Below are positions 36,954 through 47,849 of a stretch of DNA of 64,000 bases, one piece after another. A program made the position numbers and the translations under genes. The stretch spans positions 419,475 through 483,474 of the forward strand of contig JAJEKV010000033.1 of NCBI GenBank assembly GCA_021234155.1. Direction: 5' to 3'. The notes under the pieces are model-generated. The model was not told the origin of the DNA. It saw only the letters and a program-made list of their open reading frames with translations, and did not search any database. The stretch is from Isoetes taiwanensis. Its lineage: Eukaryota; Streptophyta; Lycopodiopsida; Isoetales; Isoetaceae. The stretch's first letter is position 1, and every line of letters begins with the position of its first letter.

Positions 36954-37322
36954 AGATGCTGCGCACGACGGGTTGCCCTCCGGTGGCCCGAAAGTATGTT
37001 TTCATGTTTCGTTTTCTTGTGTTGGATCTTGTTTGTTTTGTGTGGAGTCGTGTAAATGATATGAATGCAGGTTGTCAAGATAGCTCACTCGGCCCTTGAT
37101 TATCTCCAGAAGTAGCAACAAAAATGCCATGTCTCATGGCACCGAATGCGCCCAAAGCATGCTATCGAGATAATAAGCATGACACCACCGCCAACGGACA
37201 ATGAAATGATGTCCACTCCATCTTCAGCGGCTGATCAAACAACTTGCTGGCGGCTCTTAAGGCGTTTAACACTTGAAATCAAAGAGAGAAATAAGCGGGA
37301 CTCAAATAATAAATACCTTTCT

Positions 37323-39168
37323 TTTACACTTTGGGCAGAGGGATGGAGAAGTCGCGGGCTCACGCCAGCAAGCTTCAATATGGCATTCTACTATTGACCA
37401 TATCTTCACTCTGCGAACACTCATAGAGGATAGCCTGAATCGAACGCCTTAATCCGCATCTTGTTGCTGTGGATTTCGCTTAAAGGCTTTTGACACAATG
37501 CCTCGGGATAAGTTGTGGGATAGATTGAGACAGACTAGGGGACCCGGGCCGACTTGCGAATGCTATATACTGACTATCTGAGGCTTGCTCAGTGCGTCTC
37601 ACACCGCCGGGAGCAGTTGTTAGTAGCATTGGGGTGCGCCGTGGCTGCCTCTATCTATCGCAAACTCCGCCGTTTTGCTACATTGACCAGCTAGAAGAAT
37701 GGCTAGCCGGAAACCTGGGAGGCCAGTTGATGCACCACATAATCCGGCAACTCATATATGCTAATGATGTTGACTGCTCGTGATATACCCCGAGGGGACA
37801 TGCAACGCCACCGGATGCTTTGGACACTTTACGCCAATTTATCGACATGAGAGTTAACTTGGCCAAGACAAGGGGGTGTCATTGGTCCCATCATCCCGCA
37901 CCCACGCCTTCCCTCATTCACTTACCAAGGCGTGTAGTGGAGGTGGCTCTGATCTTATAAGTATTTGGGCATTGAGTTTTCTACTACCACACACCGGGAT
38001 GCATCCATCGTTAATGGTCACCGCAGCCGGAAAGCCCCCCAGATGCAATGCAAAACAACAAATACAAGGCAGAGAGTCAGATGCATGGGGTCACTGGCAC
38101 ACTTTGTTCGTGGCCTTGGTTGAACCGGATCCTCCCCTCTATGGGAGGCGGTGTGGGGGCGGTGATATCCCTCACCACTTGGAGCGATCTAGAGCGGTCT
38201 AATGAAGGCCTTCTTGGCCCGCACCGGGAGTGAAATCCACGGGTCCCATATCGGATCTTGCTCCAGAGACGGGCTTTCCTTCCATTCGAGGGGCATCAAT
38301 GGCATTTGGAGCGTCACATTATTTACTTCCGAAGGTGGGGGCTATGGATGAAGCCCGGCCGCCCAACCTTTGCTTTGGGATGGCGATGGGCCCTTGGCGA
38401 CTCAAAGCTTATTTTGGAAAGACAAGCAAGCCCGGTGGTTCTCGCTATGGAATGTGCGAGGCACACGATGTGGACCCGGTGCATTAATCGGGAACGAGCG
38501 CCTTGAAGCAAAGATTTGGATGCTTGCTTCATGGCCAAGCTTTGGGATCAGAGAGAGGCCACATCACATGTCAAGGTGGCAAATTACCATGCCAGTGGTT
38601 AATCCCATGCTCACGAGGGGCCCACACCACTACTGTGCACCCATCTACCCATGAAAAAGCGGGGTGATTGCTTCCATTCGCGACAGTGCACACCACCTCC
38701 GCGCATTGAGACGGGGAGATGGATTCGGGGAGCAGCGTGAGGACAGAGTCCGGCCAATGCCGGGTCAACGGCGCCATTGAGGATGAAAGTCGCGCCCTCC
38801 GGGCTGTCCGGGCACGAGCATATCGGCCTCGGTATGTTTCGGTTAGTTGTAACCCCATCGGGCCTTGCATGAGCTACTTTGAAAGCACGCCTCTGTGGGC
38901 TTGTTGGGATCGTGCCTCGGGAGGTAATGGATCTGGACTCGGTTATGCCCCTCGTCCGACATTAACCTCGGTGTACTTGTGATTATGTATAACGTGTAAA
39001 GTATGTCAAAGATCCTTATTGCTACTAAGGTTTTTCCGAAAACCCTTCCGGTGGGGTTTTTAATCACGGTAGTAATTGCTGCTCTCTCTCTCTTTGTACT
39101 TGGGTCCCATAGGCCAGTTGGTCTCCGTGGACGATAAAATCATATTCTATTCTATTCTATTCTATTCT
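37323..39168 (+). mobile_element. LINE-X, 5'-truncated copy (RT to tail)
   Basis: Similarity to the 13-16.6 kb copy starts at ACTTTGGGCAGAGGGATGG (37,324). RT motifs: KAFDTMPRDKLW near 37,483-37,519, GVRRGC near 37,631-37,648, YIDQLEEWL near 37,679-37,705, and a mutated catalytic box YANDVD at 37,757-37,774 where the family has YxDD. The C-terminal region with TGMHPS and WSDLERS follows (37,990-38,210). The 3' UTR ends with GGGTCCCATAGGCCAGTTGG, GTCTCCGTGGACGATAAAA and a TTCTA tail at 39,146-39,168. Frames are broken throughout. Confidence 0.87.
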
Positions 39169-40490
39169 ATAAAAATTTAGTAACAAGAATTTATAACTCA
39201 TAAACTCAGGTCACAACTCAAACTACATAGGAATCTACGCATGACAATATCTCTACTATCACTCGTGCTCCCTTCGCTCGACATTCACGTAACTACCAAC
39301 TTAATCTGTAAGAAATAAGAATGAAGAGATGGGGGTTAGTCCAGGGAAGGACTAAGTGGGCAACCATCACCTAGGTCCAAATAATCTGGAAAGAAGCACA
39401 ACATCACAACGCAATTTTTATCAGTTAATATTATCCAGGGATGATCAATCCCTCGCCCGGGCTCACACGTATATCATTCGTGACACGAACATACGTTCAC
39501 ATACCAATCACTTGGTATGCACGTTGCTTTTCCGGTTGAATGGAAGCAAAGTATCGAAGCTTGCAGGAAACATGATGTTTTAGGCTAAAACTTTTCCCGA
39601 ACCAACCACAGCAGGAACTCAAGATCTCGTTTCGATCGAAAGGATGGACGATTCTAGCGTTGCACAACTCAACGAGTATTTTGTAAACAATATGACGCCA
39701 GGTGTTTTACTTTCAAAACTTATCATTATATTCAAACAAAGGAAGCATGATGAACCATGCTTACCCTAGATTTTGTTTTTCGTACATTTAGCAAAATGGC
39801 CCTTTAGCTGCTAGCCATTATATTAACAAAGTTCTTTCCCTTGCCAATAACCAACAAAAGGCTTTTAAGCCATGTTATTTTCATATGATCTACACTGTGT
39901 TCCTTTGTTTTCCATTATTGCAATGCCACAGTAAACATATTTTAATCTCTTTTCTTCTACATCGCCAATTGATTGCCATTTAAAATCTTCAAGAGATCTC
40001 CAACAAGATATAGGAAACCAGTAACAAGTACCTGCCGAGAAATGGCATTAGTTAAACTTCGAGTTTTTTTTTTTTTGGTTAATCTAGCGATGTGTAATCA
40101 TAGTGTTCAAGTTGCAACAGCAATGTCTATATGACTCTGTCTTGACCACGCAAATGAATCCTAGGATTTTTGTCTAGTCTAATCTTTGCAGGTAATGATG
40201 GCAAAGACCGCAGACTTGTGGGCCCAACATTGCAGCCCTTATATAGGCCACTATCTGGCTTAAGACCATTTTTTAGACTCCCTATGATTGGTGTGGTATA
40301 CTCAGTCTTGAATAATGAACCTGCATTTTCCATACACACACCACTAGATCAGGAAACAACAACTTCAAGGCCCTCAATTTCATTTGGAATGGCTAATGAA
40401 CGAAGGTTTCTCAGTAATAGCTATCATTATGCATTGAGATCGAACAAGATTTCAGATATATTTCAATTGAGCGTTGAATTATATTTTTAA
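39169..40490. other. Intergenic; possible remnants of FPGS 3' region near 40.2-40.45 kb
   Basis: The minus strand near 40,130-40,440 has coding-like pieces (for example IPNEIEGLEVVVS and TTPIIGSLKNGLKPDSG) that follow the FPGS exons. They could be its distal exons, but I could not match them to the conserved C-terminus. Confidence 0.3.
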
Positions 40491-40493
40491 TAC

Positions 40494-41447
40494 CTTTATT
40501 CCAATAGCTTTGTTGCATTGCTTCCCATTGTTGCTGCAAAAGCTTTTGCCATGAAAGATCTGCGTCCACTTTGTTACAGGCATCAATGGCATTATAACTG
40601 GAGTAAGGAGGAACAAAAAATGCTGCCTGGATTAGAATGCATGTGGACATGAATAAAGCACACAGTAAAGGTTCTTATGGATGAGTCATAAGTAAAGAAT
40701 GTAGCAACCTTGTTTTGTACATGTATTCAGCAGAGGAGGTAACAATTGTTAGGGTCCCGTTTTGACATGCAATTGAAAAGCAAAATCTGCAACGTTATTT
40801 TACCATAAGTAATTCCATATATCAAAGTCTTTTAGAACTAGATTGTAGCTACTTACATAAGCACTTGCTTCTTGTCCCTTTATGCCATTGACCTTGGATT
40901 TTGGACTTGCAGTAGAATAGAACCATTTGGCACATGCATCCATGCTCTCTGGACTGTGTGCTCCATCCAAATAAAAGCTCAGCTTTCCAAGGTTGCAAAA
41001 GGTTAGTATCATGAATTATTTGTGCACGACCAGGCCAAAACGTTTTTGAAAGCCCTTCAATGTATGTAGTTGGAAGTGACCCCTTACGCATTGCCTATAA
41101 AGAAAAGCAGCATTATTAAACTTAGAGAATGTGATCAACAATACAGAATTTTAAATAATGATCTTCCAAATACGTGAACTCTGTAGTTTGTTTCTGCATT
41201 TAGTCTAGCAGGAACCTGTCCACAATGCGCAGATAGATTAATCTATTTCAACTTTAATTTCATATTCAAATATAATTGATACCTCTTCTATCATAGTTTT
41301 GTGCCTCTCATGTCCGCTTCTTGTTGCTCAGGTTCGGCATAAAGCTATAACGAGCGCTGCATTTATTCTTTGATGATCACCTCCAAGACCAGGTTTCAAG
41401 TTTTCCACTTTCTATGATTCAAGTGGAGGTGCAACTTCCAGGGAAAT
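40494..41447 (-). pseudogene. Folylpolyglutamate synthase (FPGS), four C-terminal exons, broken
   Basis: FPGS adds glutamates to tetrahydrofolates. Four minus-strand exons with GT-AG borders: 41,447-41,283 (LKPGLGGDHQRINAALVIAL, the conserved G..GEHQ..NA region); 41,094-40,857 (LPTTYIEGLS..WPGRAQIIHD, then after a frame change SFYLDGAHSPESMDACAKWF, the family's DGAHS motif); 40,786-40,709 (LLFNCMSKRDP, then QLLPPLLNTC); and 40,626-40,494 (FVPPYSSYNA..VDADLSWQ). The first exon has TAG and TGA stops, and the second and third each need a frame change. The N-terminal ATP-binding Mur-ligase part is absent. Instead, a subtilase fragment lies directly upstream in the same orientation. Confidence 0.88.
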
Positions 41448-41519
41448 CTGCAGCACGATAACATAATTATCACTATTGTAAACATTTCTACCCTCACCAA
41501 GTACAAAATTATAGAAATG

Positions 41520-42095
41520 AAAGTTATAGCCAGCTGACGAGCCCTTTTGCGCAAAGCTTCCATGCATTTCTGGATCCGGCTCCGGTTAACCCACCACAAA
41601 GGCTTGGTTTCCACGTCCCAGGCGGCGTAGCAAGGCGATATTTGCTGAGGCTTTTGCTCTCAGGCCAAACCCCTGTATCCAGCACTCCGATCACCACATT
41701 TTCACCATATTTAGACATAGGCCAGATCCCAGACGATGAGTTCAACCTTAGAAAACTGTATGCGGGCGTTGGTTGCAAACCGCTTGACGCCATCCGGGAA
41801 CATCATTACAAAGCGACCATCTTTTCCATGGTTGCAACCTCTTATGGAGTAAGCTTGGCGCGTTGAATCCGTGAAAAGCACTATCATATACATGGATCAA
41901 TCCCTCTCTTCGTAATGTTGTGACATGACCAACTGGACCTCGAACTACGGCGAGAGTGGAGGCATACCAAGGCTCGTGGCTATCAAAATGAGAAGGCATC
42001 GCAGGTTTATCCATATGGACAATGTAGCTTCTGCCGGCATCATTAGCATGGATTGCAAGCAAAAAGAAGAGCAACACGGCGAGCGACATAGCCAT
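41520..42095 (-). pseudogene. Subtilisin-like serine protease (SBT1-type), 5' fragment, frameshifted
   Basis: Starting at Met 42,095 (minus), a signal peptide (MAMSLAVLLFFLLAIHA) is followed by the I9 inhibitor propeptide (SYIVHMDKPAMPSHFDSHEPWY, HVYDSAFHGFNA). After a frame change near 41,830 comes FVMMFPDGVKRFAT, and after another near 41,780, TPAYSFLRLNSSSGIWP and the catalytic-Asp motif VVIGVLDTGVWPESKS. Similarity fades by about 41,520, so the His and Ser catalytic blocks and the PA domain are absent. Secreted plant subtilases are normally about 750 residues; about 180 remain. The start was chosen because the signal peptide begins there; an upstream in-frame Met at 42,188 adds only a non-signal extension. 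FPGS exons follow after about 75 bp. Confidence 0.87.
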
Positions 42096-42171
42096 AGCCG
42101 AAGCCGGAGTCCTGAAGGGGGGTTCGGGCGGCAACAGAGCTGACCGCCAGTTTACTGGCAACAGCCAGTTT

Positions 42172-42266
42172 GGAGCAGTCACTAGCATATCCTAGGCATA
42201 TGTCGACATATACTTGGGTATGCCATAAACCCACATAAACGAGGGTTTGCCTCCTAGGGGCAACCC
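42172..42266. repeat. Second copy of the 6.73-7.03 kb shared segment
   Basis: It carries TTTGGAGCA, CATATCCTAGGCATAT, GGTATGCCATAAACCCAC and GAGGGTTTGCC, and ends in the palindrome TTGCCTCCTAGGGGCAA. It lies immediately upstream (minus orientation) of the subtilase-FPGS chimera. Confidence 0.5.
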
Positions 42267-42269
42267 AAA

Positions 42270-44255
42270 AAGCATTGCACTTATAAAAAAATATAGTTGA
42301 TAAAAGGTTTTTTTAGCTTCCCTTTAAAAGCATTCGTGGCCTTATATTCTATAAGGACCATTGACTATCTTAAGCTTCCTTGGAAGGCCATCAATACATA
42401 TATAAGGCCGTTTCCTTTTATATTTGAAGGTAATATCTCTGCCCCAGGAAAAAACATGAGCACGACACGTGTCCCTAAAAATAATAACTGGAAAAAAAGA
42501 AAAAAAAGGTGATGCCCCACTTTTTTCCTTTGCAAGCAATCCGGTCCGCCAAGAGCCATGATTCTCTTCCTTGCGCAAGCTTTCAAGCAAGCTCTGATTT
42601 TGGGCATCCTTATCCAGCCATAGCCAGGAGGTCCGAGCATTTCGATTTCCACGGCCGCCGCTAGATTTTGCTGGCTGGACCGGCTTGCCACAGTCCCAAC
42701 TCCTTCATGCAGATGGGAATGTTTTGAGTGTAAAATCCTTCAATTGATTCCGGTCCTGGCCCTTCTGCCTTTCTTGAAAACCCTTTGGATTTCTTACCAT
42801 GAGTTATAAATTTCTATGACCCGAGCTCTTGCTATAGACGCTGCTATGGCCAGCCTGCTATCTATTGGCTACAAAGCTTACCCCTTCTTAGACACAACTA
42901 AAATAGCAGGGGATGAAGCCTGCTCTATCTTGGGCATTCCACTACCTGGTGATGGGCAGTGGCAGTAGCAGCGCCTGCTGAAGAAGCCCTCCCATTTCCT
43001 GGTAACCTTCAAAACTGATGTAGTCGCCATGAGTCTGGCTTTCCCTTGCTAGATCAGAAATGCTTTTGCAGAGACAGACCATAGTTTCTTTTAGTTTCTG
43101 GAGTTGGCAAGTTCCAACATTTGCCAGATTTATTTTGGGCAAGAGATATGGAGCATTAGCTTTCAACTACATCAGGCAAATCTTCGATTGATCTTAGGCA
43201 TGGCCTATACAAAACCTAGTATGTGCTATTGTGCAAACTCTTCCCTTTAAAAAAATAGACTAGTTGTCTTTGGGTATGATGTGGAACATGTTGAAATGAT
43301 TCACTTTGTTCTAGAATTATTATTGTTGGAGCAATGATGCAAAGTAAGATTTAGGGGCGAACAATAGCTTGTAGTCTTTCTCTATCTCATTAGCATTTCA
43401 TAGAACCCTAATAGTTTTTATTCAAGAACATAATTTTAGTTGGATAAAGCTGGCTTGATATGCAGTTAAACTTTAGGCATTTTCTGGGCTCATAAACACA
43501 TCTGCATGAAGCAGGATTCATCAATCTCTGGAGCTCACAACTACTACCAGAGCGTACATACATGGATGGATAAGGTAAGTCACTAAATTCTAGTTACCAC
43601 TACATTGAACTCCTGACATTAAACTAATAACTGCTACTATTATATGGAAAGGATAAAAGGTTGCTCTGAATTCTAGGAGATGATTCAAAAGCGAATTCTA
43701 AGAAATGATTCATGCTTTTGCTGAATCATGCTATTTCTTTGCAGGCTAGAGGAGCGGGCCAGTGGAAGGATTATCATTTATAAATGGTTGGATGTACCCG
43801 ACCTATACTATTATAGCTTTATATTATAGTTTTATTTCCGGCTATTAATCACGAACACAATAGAAGGACATGATGGATCATTTGCTAGAGGAGACTACGT
43901 GTTTTTTTTTTTTTTTGAAGGTACGAGTTTTTTTATATTATATAGATAAAGAAGTACAATGTTTGATGTTAATAGGGATTACTATAGGAGTAATCTCAAC
44001 ATCTTCATTCTCTACTAACAAAAAACTTATTATGGATTACTTTTGAAGCTGATACACTTGAATTCTCATGAATCTTCCCACATGGTGACCAAATAGTACA
44101 TGGTGATGCTAAGGACAAGCCCTGAAAGGCCCTTGAATATTCATATCATCTGATAGAACCATATAAATCCTCTATAATGATGAAAAGGGCAAGAAAAGTG
44201 TAAAGCTCCATATCTGTAAAGGTGTAGCAAGATAATATGAAAGCCACGAAGATCT
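42270..44255. other. Intergenic DNA, nothing named
   Basis: A plus stretch at about 42,826-42,965 (AIDAAMASLLSIGYKAYPFL) and a minus stretch at 42,942-43,166 are open and codon-like, but neither carries a motif I recognise. Confidence 0.4.
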
Positions 44256-44259
44256 CACT

Positions 44260-44460
44260 CAAACATATCCGTATTTGAGCATAACCAACCAAGCATATCA
44301 GCACTTGTGAAGGTTATGAGGTTCTTGGCATAAAATGCCAAAGCCAATCAAGAATCAGTAATCTCTCAAGCATATCAGTACTTGAGAGTTCTTGGCATAA
44401 AATACCAAAGCATATTAAGAATTGGCAACCACTCAAGCATAGCGAGTACTTGAGATAGGA
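44260..44460. repeat. Three-unit tandem repeat (about 65 bp unit)
   Basis: The unit CAAGCATATCAG.ACTTG followed by GTTCTTGGCATAAAAT, CCAAAGC and AAGAAT recurs three times with small changes. Confidence 0.75.
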
Positions 44461-45261
44461 ATCGAGTGCTAAAAGGTAATCAATCAACTTGTAGCCAATT
44501 TATAGCCTGTATCCTTGCATTTTCCAACCAAAATCCAGCAAATATGAAGACCCACATGAAAGTACTGCCAAAGAAAGAATCTATCTGACCATTCAATGCA
44601 CAATTTGAACCCATACGCTAGAAAGAAGGAGTAGGAAAAGGAAATAGCCAAATGTGAAAGAACACGGATGATAAAAAGTAAAGTTGCAAGAAGCTAAAGC
44701 GCACCACTTGATAGATCGCCGCAAAATATTTACTCCATCTTATAGGCATCCACGCCATTTCGATGTGTTCTTGCCTCGAGAAGATTCACCGCCAAAGACA
44801 AAAACATCTTGCTTCATAGAGCGGAAAAGAGTAAAATGCCACGTTAGTGGCTTACCAAGAAGAATCTATCAAGAACCACCGATGTTGCTTGATTTCTAAC
44901 ACTAGGAAACTCCAAATTTCCTCCACCAAAGTGGCGATTCTAACTAGCACCACAAATCAGTATCAAGGGATCAAGGGAACAGTAGTAGTTAGAAGATGGA
45001 GGATAGAGGCTCTCTCTGTCTCCAAAGCATTTGTCGTCGTCGCTGCGCCAAGAAAAAGCCATCTTAAAATGGTTGTATAGGTAGTTTGGAGAACTTAGAC
45101 TACGGTTTATGTACAAGTGTTTCTTTGTAAATAATAATTTGGTTAAATCCTTATCTTAGTTCCTTAAATATGTTAATGTAAATTGCAATGGTATCCATCT
45201 GTCTCTAGTTGCCTTATTTTTTGTCGTCTGGATGATATTTTCTCAATAAATGTTTTTCCTT

Positions 45262-45390
45262 GAAAACCTTTCGAAGGTGGGTTTTTAATCCTAGTAGTAA
45301 TGATTGTACTAGCCCATTGTATGGGTCCCATGACCTATTGGTCTCCGTGGACGTTAAAAAATTTATTCTATTCTATTCTATTCCTACTAC
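45262..45390 (+). mobile_element. LINE-X 3' end fragment
   Basis: It holds GAAAACCTTTCGAAGG, GGGTTTTTAATCCTAGTAG, TGGGTCCCATGACCTATTGG and GTCTCCGTGGACGTTAAAA, ending in a short TTCTA tail. It is strongly 5' truncated. Confidence 0.85.
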
Positions 45391-46040
45391 CAATTCTAAA
45401 GTATCACTCATGAGGAGAATACTACAAATTCTAAAGTATCACCTATGAAGATGTTACTCACACCTACTACACTCCAGAACATTTCACATTCTTATTCACA
45501 CCTACTATCAATTCCAAAGTACAATCCCTATATGTTCAAGGAACTTTCCATGTTACTCAGCATCCATTGCTCAACCACCCATGAGGAGGAGCTTACTCAT
45601 GCCTAATTCCAAAGTGTCACCCATGAGGAGCCTACTCACACATTCTACCAATTCCAAATTAGCAACCATGAGGAGGCTACTCAAACCTATTAACATGCAT
45701 GCCCATACACATACATCCTACTACCAATTCTAAAGTATCATCCATGAGGAGATTACTGACATTTATTACCAATTTCATTGTATTACCTACGAGTGTGACG
45801 ACCATACGGAGGATAAGGAGCTTACTCACACCTACTACACTCCAGAACACTTTACATTCTTATTAATACCCGCTACCAATTCCAAAGTACAACCTTTATA
45901 TTCAAGGAACTTCCCATGTTACTCAGCATCCATTCCTCAAACCCCCGTTCTATTACCAATTCCAAAGTACCACCCATGAGCAGCATACTCATACCTTCTA
46001 CCAATTCCAAAGTATCGTCCATGAGGAGCATAATCAAACC
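45391..46040. repeat. Degenerate tandem repeat (CTACTACCAATTCTAAAGTA unit)
   Basis: Units of roughly 50-65 bp share TACCAATTC(T/C)AAAGTA, CACCCATGAGGAG and CTACTCA(C/T)ACCTA. At least nine partial copies occur, including a larger internal duplication (about 45,478-45,565 versus 45,838-45,930). Confidence 0.8.
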
Positions 46041-46840
46041 TACTTTTTATTTTTAGACTGAGATGGAGCTTGGCACCAACTCTTTGCAATTTTTCAAAAA
46101 ACTTTCTATTTTTAGACACAGGTGCTTATCGGTGAGCATGTAGAACATTCTAGAACATTCTATTTTGACTTCTTGCAAAGTTTAAAAAATCTTTCTAGTT
46201 TTAGACATAGGTGCTTATCCATAACCATCTAGAAACATTCTATTTTGAGTGTTTGTAAGTTTCAAAAAAAACTTTCTATTTTTAGGCTGAGGTGCTTACC
46301 CCTGAGCATCTAGAACAACCCTGACATTATATTTTGATTGTTTAAGAAGTATCAAAGAACTTTCTATTTTTAGGCTGAGGTGCTTACCATGAGCATCTGG
46401 AACATTCTAGACCATTCTATTTTGACCTTTCAAAAAACTTTTTATTTTTAGACTGAGGTGCTTATCTTGAGCATCTAGAATATTTTAGAACATTCGATTT
46501 TGGCTCCTTGCAAAGTTTCAAAAAAACTTTCTATTTTTAGATTGAGATGCTTACCAGTGGGCATCTAGATCATTCCATAACATTCTAGAAGATTGTAAAG
46601 TTATCTAGAACATTCTAGTGAGAAGTTTCAGAAAACTTTCTATTTTAGATTGGGGTGCTTACCTTGAGCATCTGGAACATTCCAGATTATTCTATTTTAG
46701 CTCCTTGCAAAGTTTCAAAAAACTTTCAATCTTTAGATTGAGGTGCTTACCCATGGGCATGTAAATCATTCTAAAACATTCTAGAAGATTCTAGAGCTAT
46801 CTAGAGCATTCTAGACATTCTTGAATTAATGAGCTTCATC
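46041..46840. repeat. Tandem array with heat-shock-element-like pentamers (unit about 90-105 bp)
   Basis: About eight units share ACTTTCTATTTTTAG, CTGAGGTGCTTA, GAGCATCTAGAACATTC, TATTTTGACTCCTTGCAAAG and TTTCAAAAAA. Many units contain alternating GAA and TTC pentamers. 46,142-46,159 reads GAACATTCTAGAACATTC, a perfect four-pentamer heat-shock element, and 46,777-46,794 holds TTCTAGAAGATTCTAGAG. The array lies between a LINE fragment and a SINE head; no gene is adjacent in the window. Confidence 0.85.
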
Positions 46841-46865
46841 CTTGACTATATAATCATTTCAACAA

Positions 46866-46938
46866 ATTAATACTTGGCCTAGTGGTAAGTATGGGGGGGT
46901 TTGGAAGGCAATGGCCAGGGTTCGAATCCCCCATAAAA
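46866..46938 (+). mobile_element. tRNA-like SINE head (A and B boxes)
   Basis: The A box TGGCCTAGTGG (46,873-46,883) and B box GGTTCGAATCC (46,917-46,927) both match the pol III consensus exactly, 44 nt apart. The flanks do not form a good acceptor stem. The downstream sequence has AAAACGTTTT repeats and no terminator-like end, so a tRNA-derived SINE (possibly to about 47,110) is likelier than a tRNA gene. Confidence 0.65.
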
Positions 46939-47039
46939 TACAAAACGTTTTTAAAACACAAAACGTTTTCAAAAGGAGTTGAAGGAAGAAGGGCCGAGAT
47001 TGCGCCATGTGGCATCTCCTTAACCGTCGATCAGGCATG

Positions 47040-47312
47040 GATACAGACTCACTCACTCACAGGCACTATAACCCCCGTGGACTTTCGATGTGCGCCAAAG
47101 CCGGCACTATAACCCTCGAGGACTCTCACTGTGCGTCAAAGCTAAAGCCATCTGTGAGAATCTCACACCGGCCTTAGATGCACCGTGAGAGTCATTTGTT
47201 GACTTTGACCATTGAAAGAAATTATTTCAACTTGGTTTCTTTCCATCGAGCTCTTTGACTGTTGAAAGGAATTATTTCAGCTTGGTTTCTTTCCATTGGG
47301 CTCGAGGGTATT
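47040..47312. repeat. Two pairs of direct duplications
   Basis: GGCACTATAACCC followed by a GTGGACT or GAGGACT block occurs at about 47,062 and 47,103. A roughly 48-bp unit (GAAATTATTTCAACTTGG and TTTCTTTCCAT) occurs at about 47,212 and 47,269. No coding content. Confidence 0.7.
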
Positions 47313-47849
47313 AAAATTTTGCTATGGCTGAACTTATAATTTTGTCCAACATACGCGAGCTGTCCGGTGACTCATCTGACTAGCAAGCTGCAGATCAGAT
47401 TCCTTTGAATTGGTACCAAACTGTTCACCAATTTAGCAATGATATTGGGCCTACTGGTCACTGATTTAGCAATGATATAAGTCCATGCATCTCCAAGTCT
47501 TAAATTGGGTTAGATGCATCTACCTGTTTCACACAAGATTATCTATAAAAGTTGAAACAATTTGAAAAGGTCTTTTAGTTAAGAAACATGGTTTGATTTT
47601 TTTAGTTTTAAAACGGGATTTTTAGTTCTAGATGATTTGAACATATAAAATGCCATTCTACTTATAGAAGAAACATTTACAAAAAATAGCTAAAGGAATC
47701 TAATGCCCGATGTCTCCTTTACACTTCACACAAATCCCAGAGTTGGTACTGAGAAATTTGATTTTACAAGTGGAACAATGGCTTGTGTAGTGAAAGTAAG
47801 GAGTAAAGGTTTTGTAGTAACAAATTTCAAGCAAGCTGGTGGAATGCTA

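Noticed and set aside
42942-43166. 74-codon minus-strand open frame with coding-like composition
   Set aside because: No motif recognised, and the opposite strand is similarly open; insufficient to call a gene.
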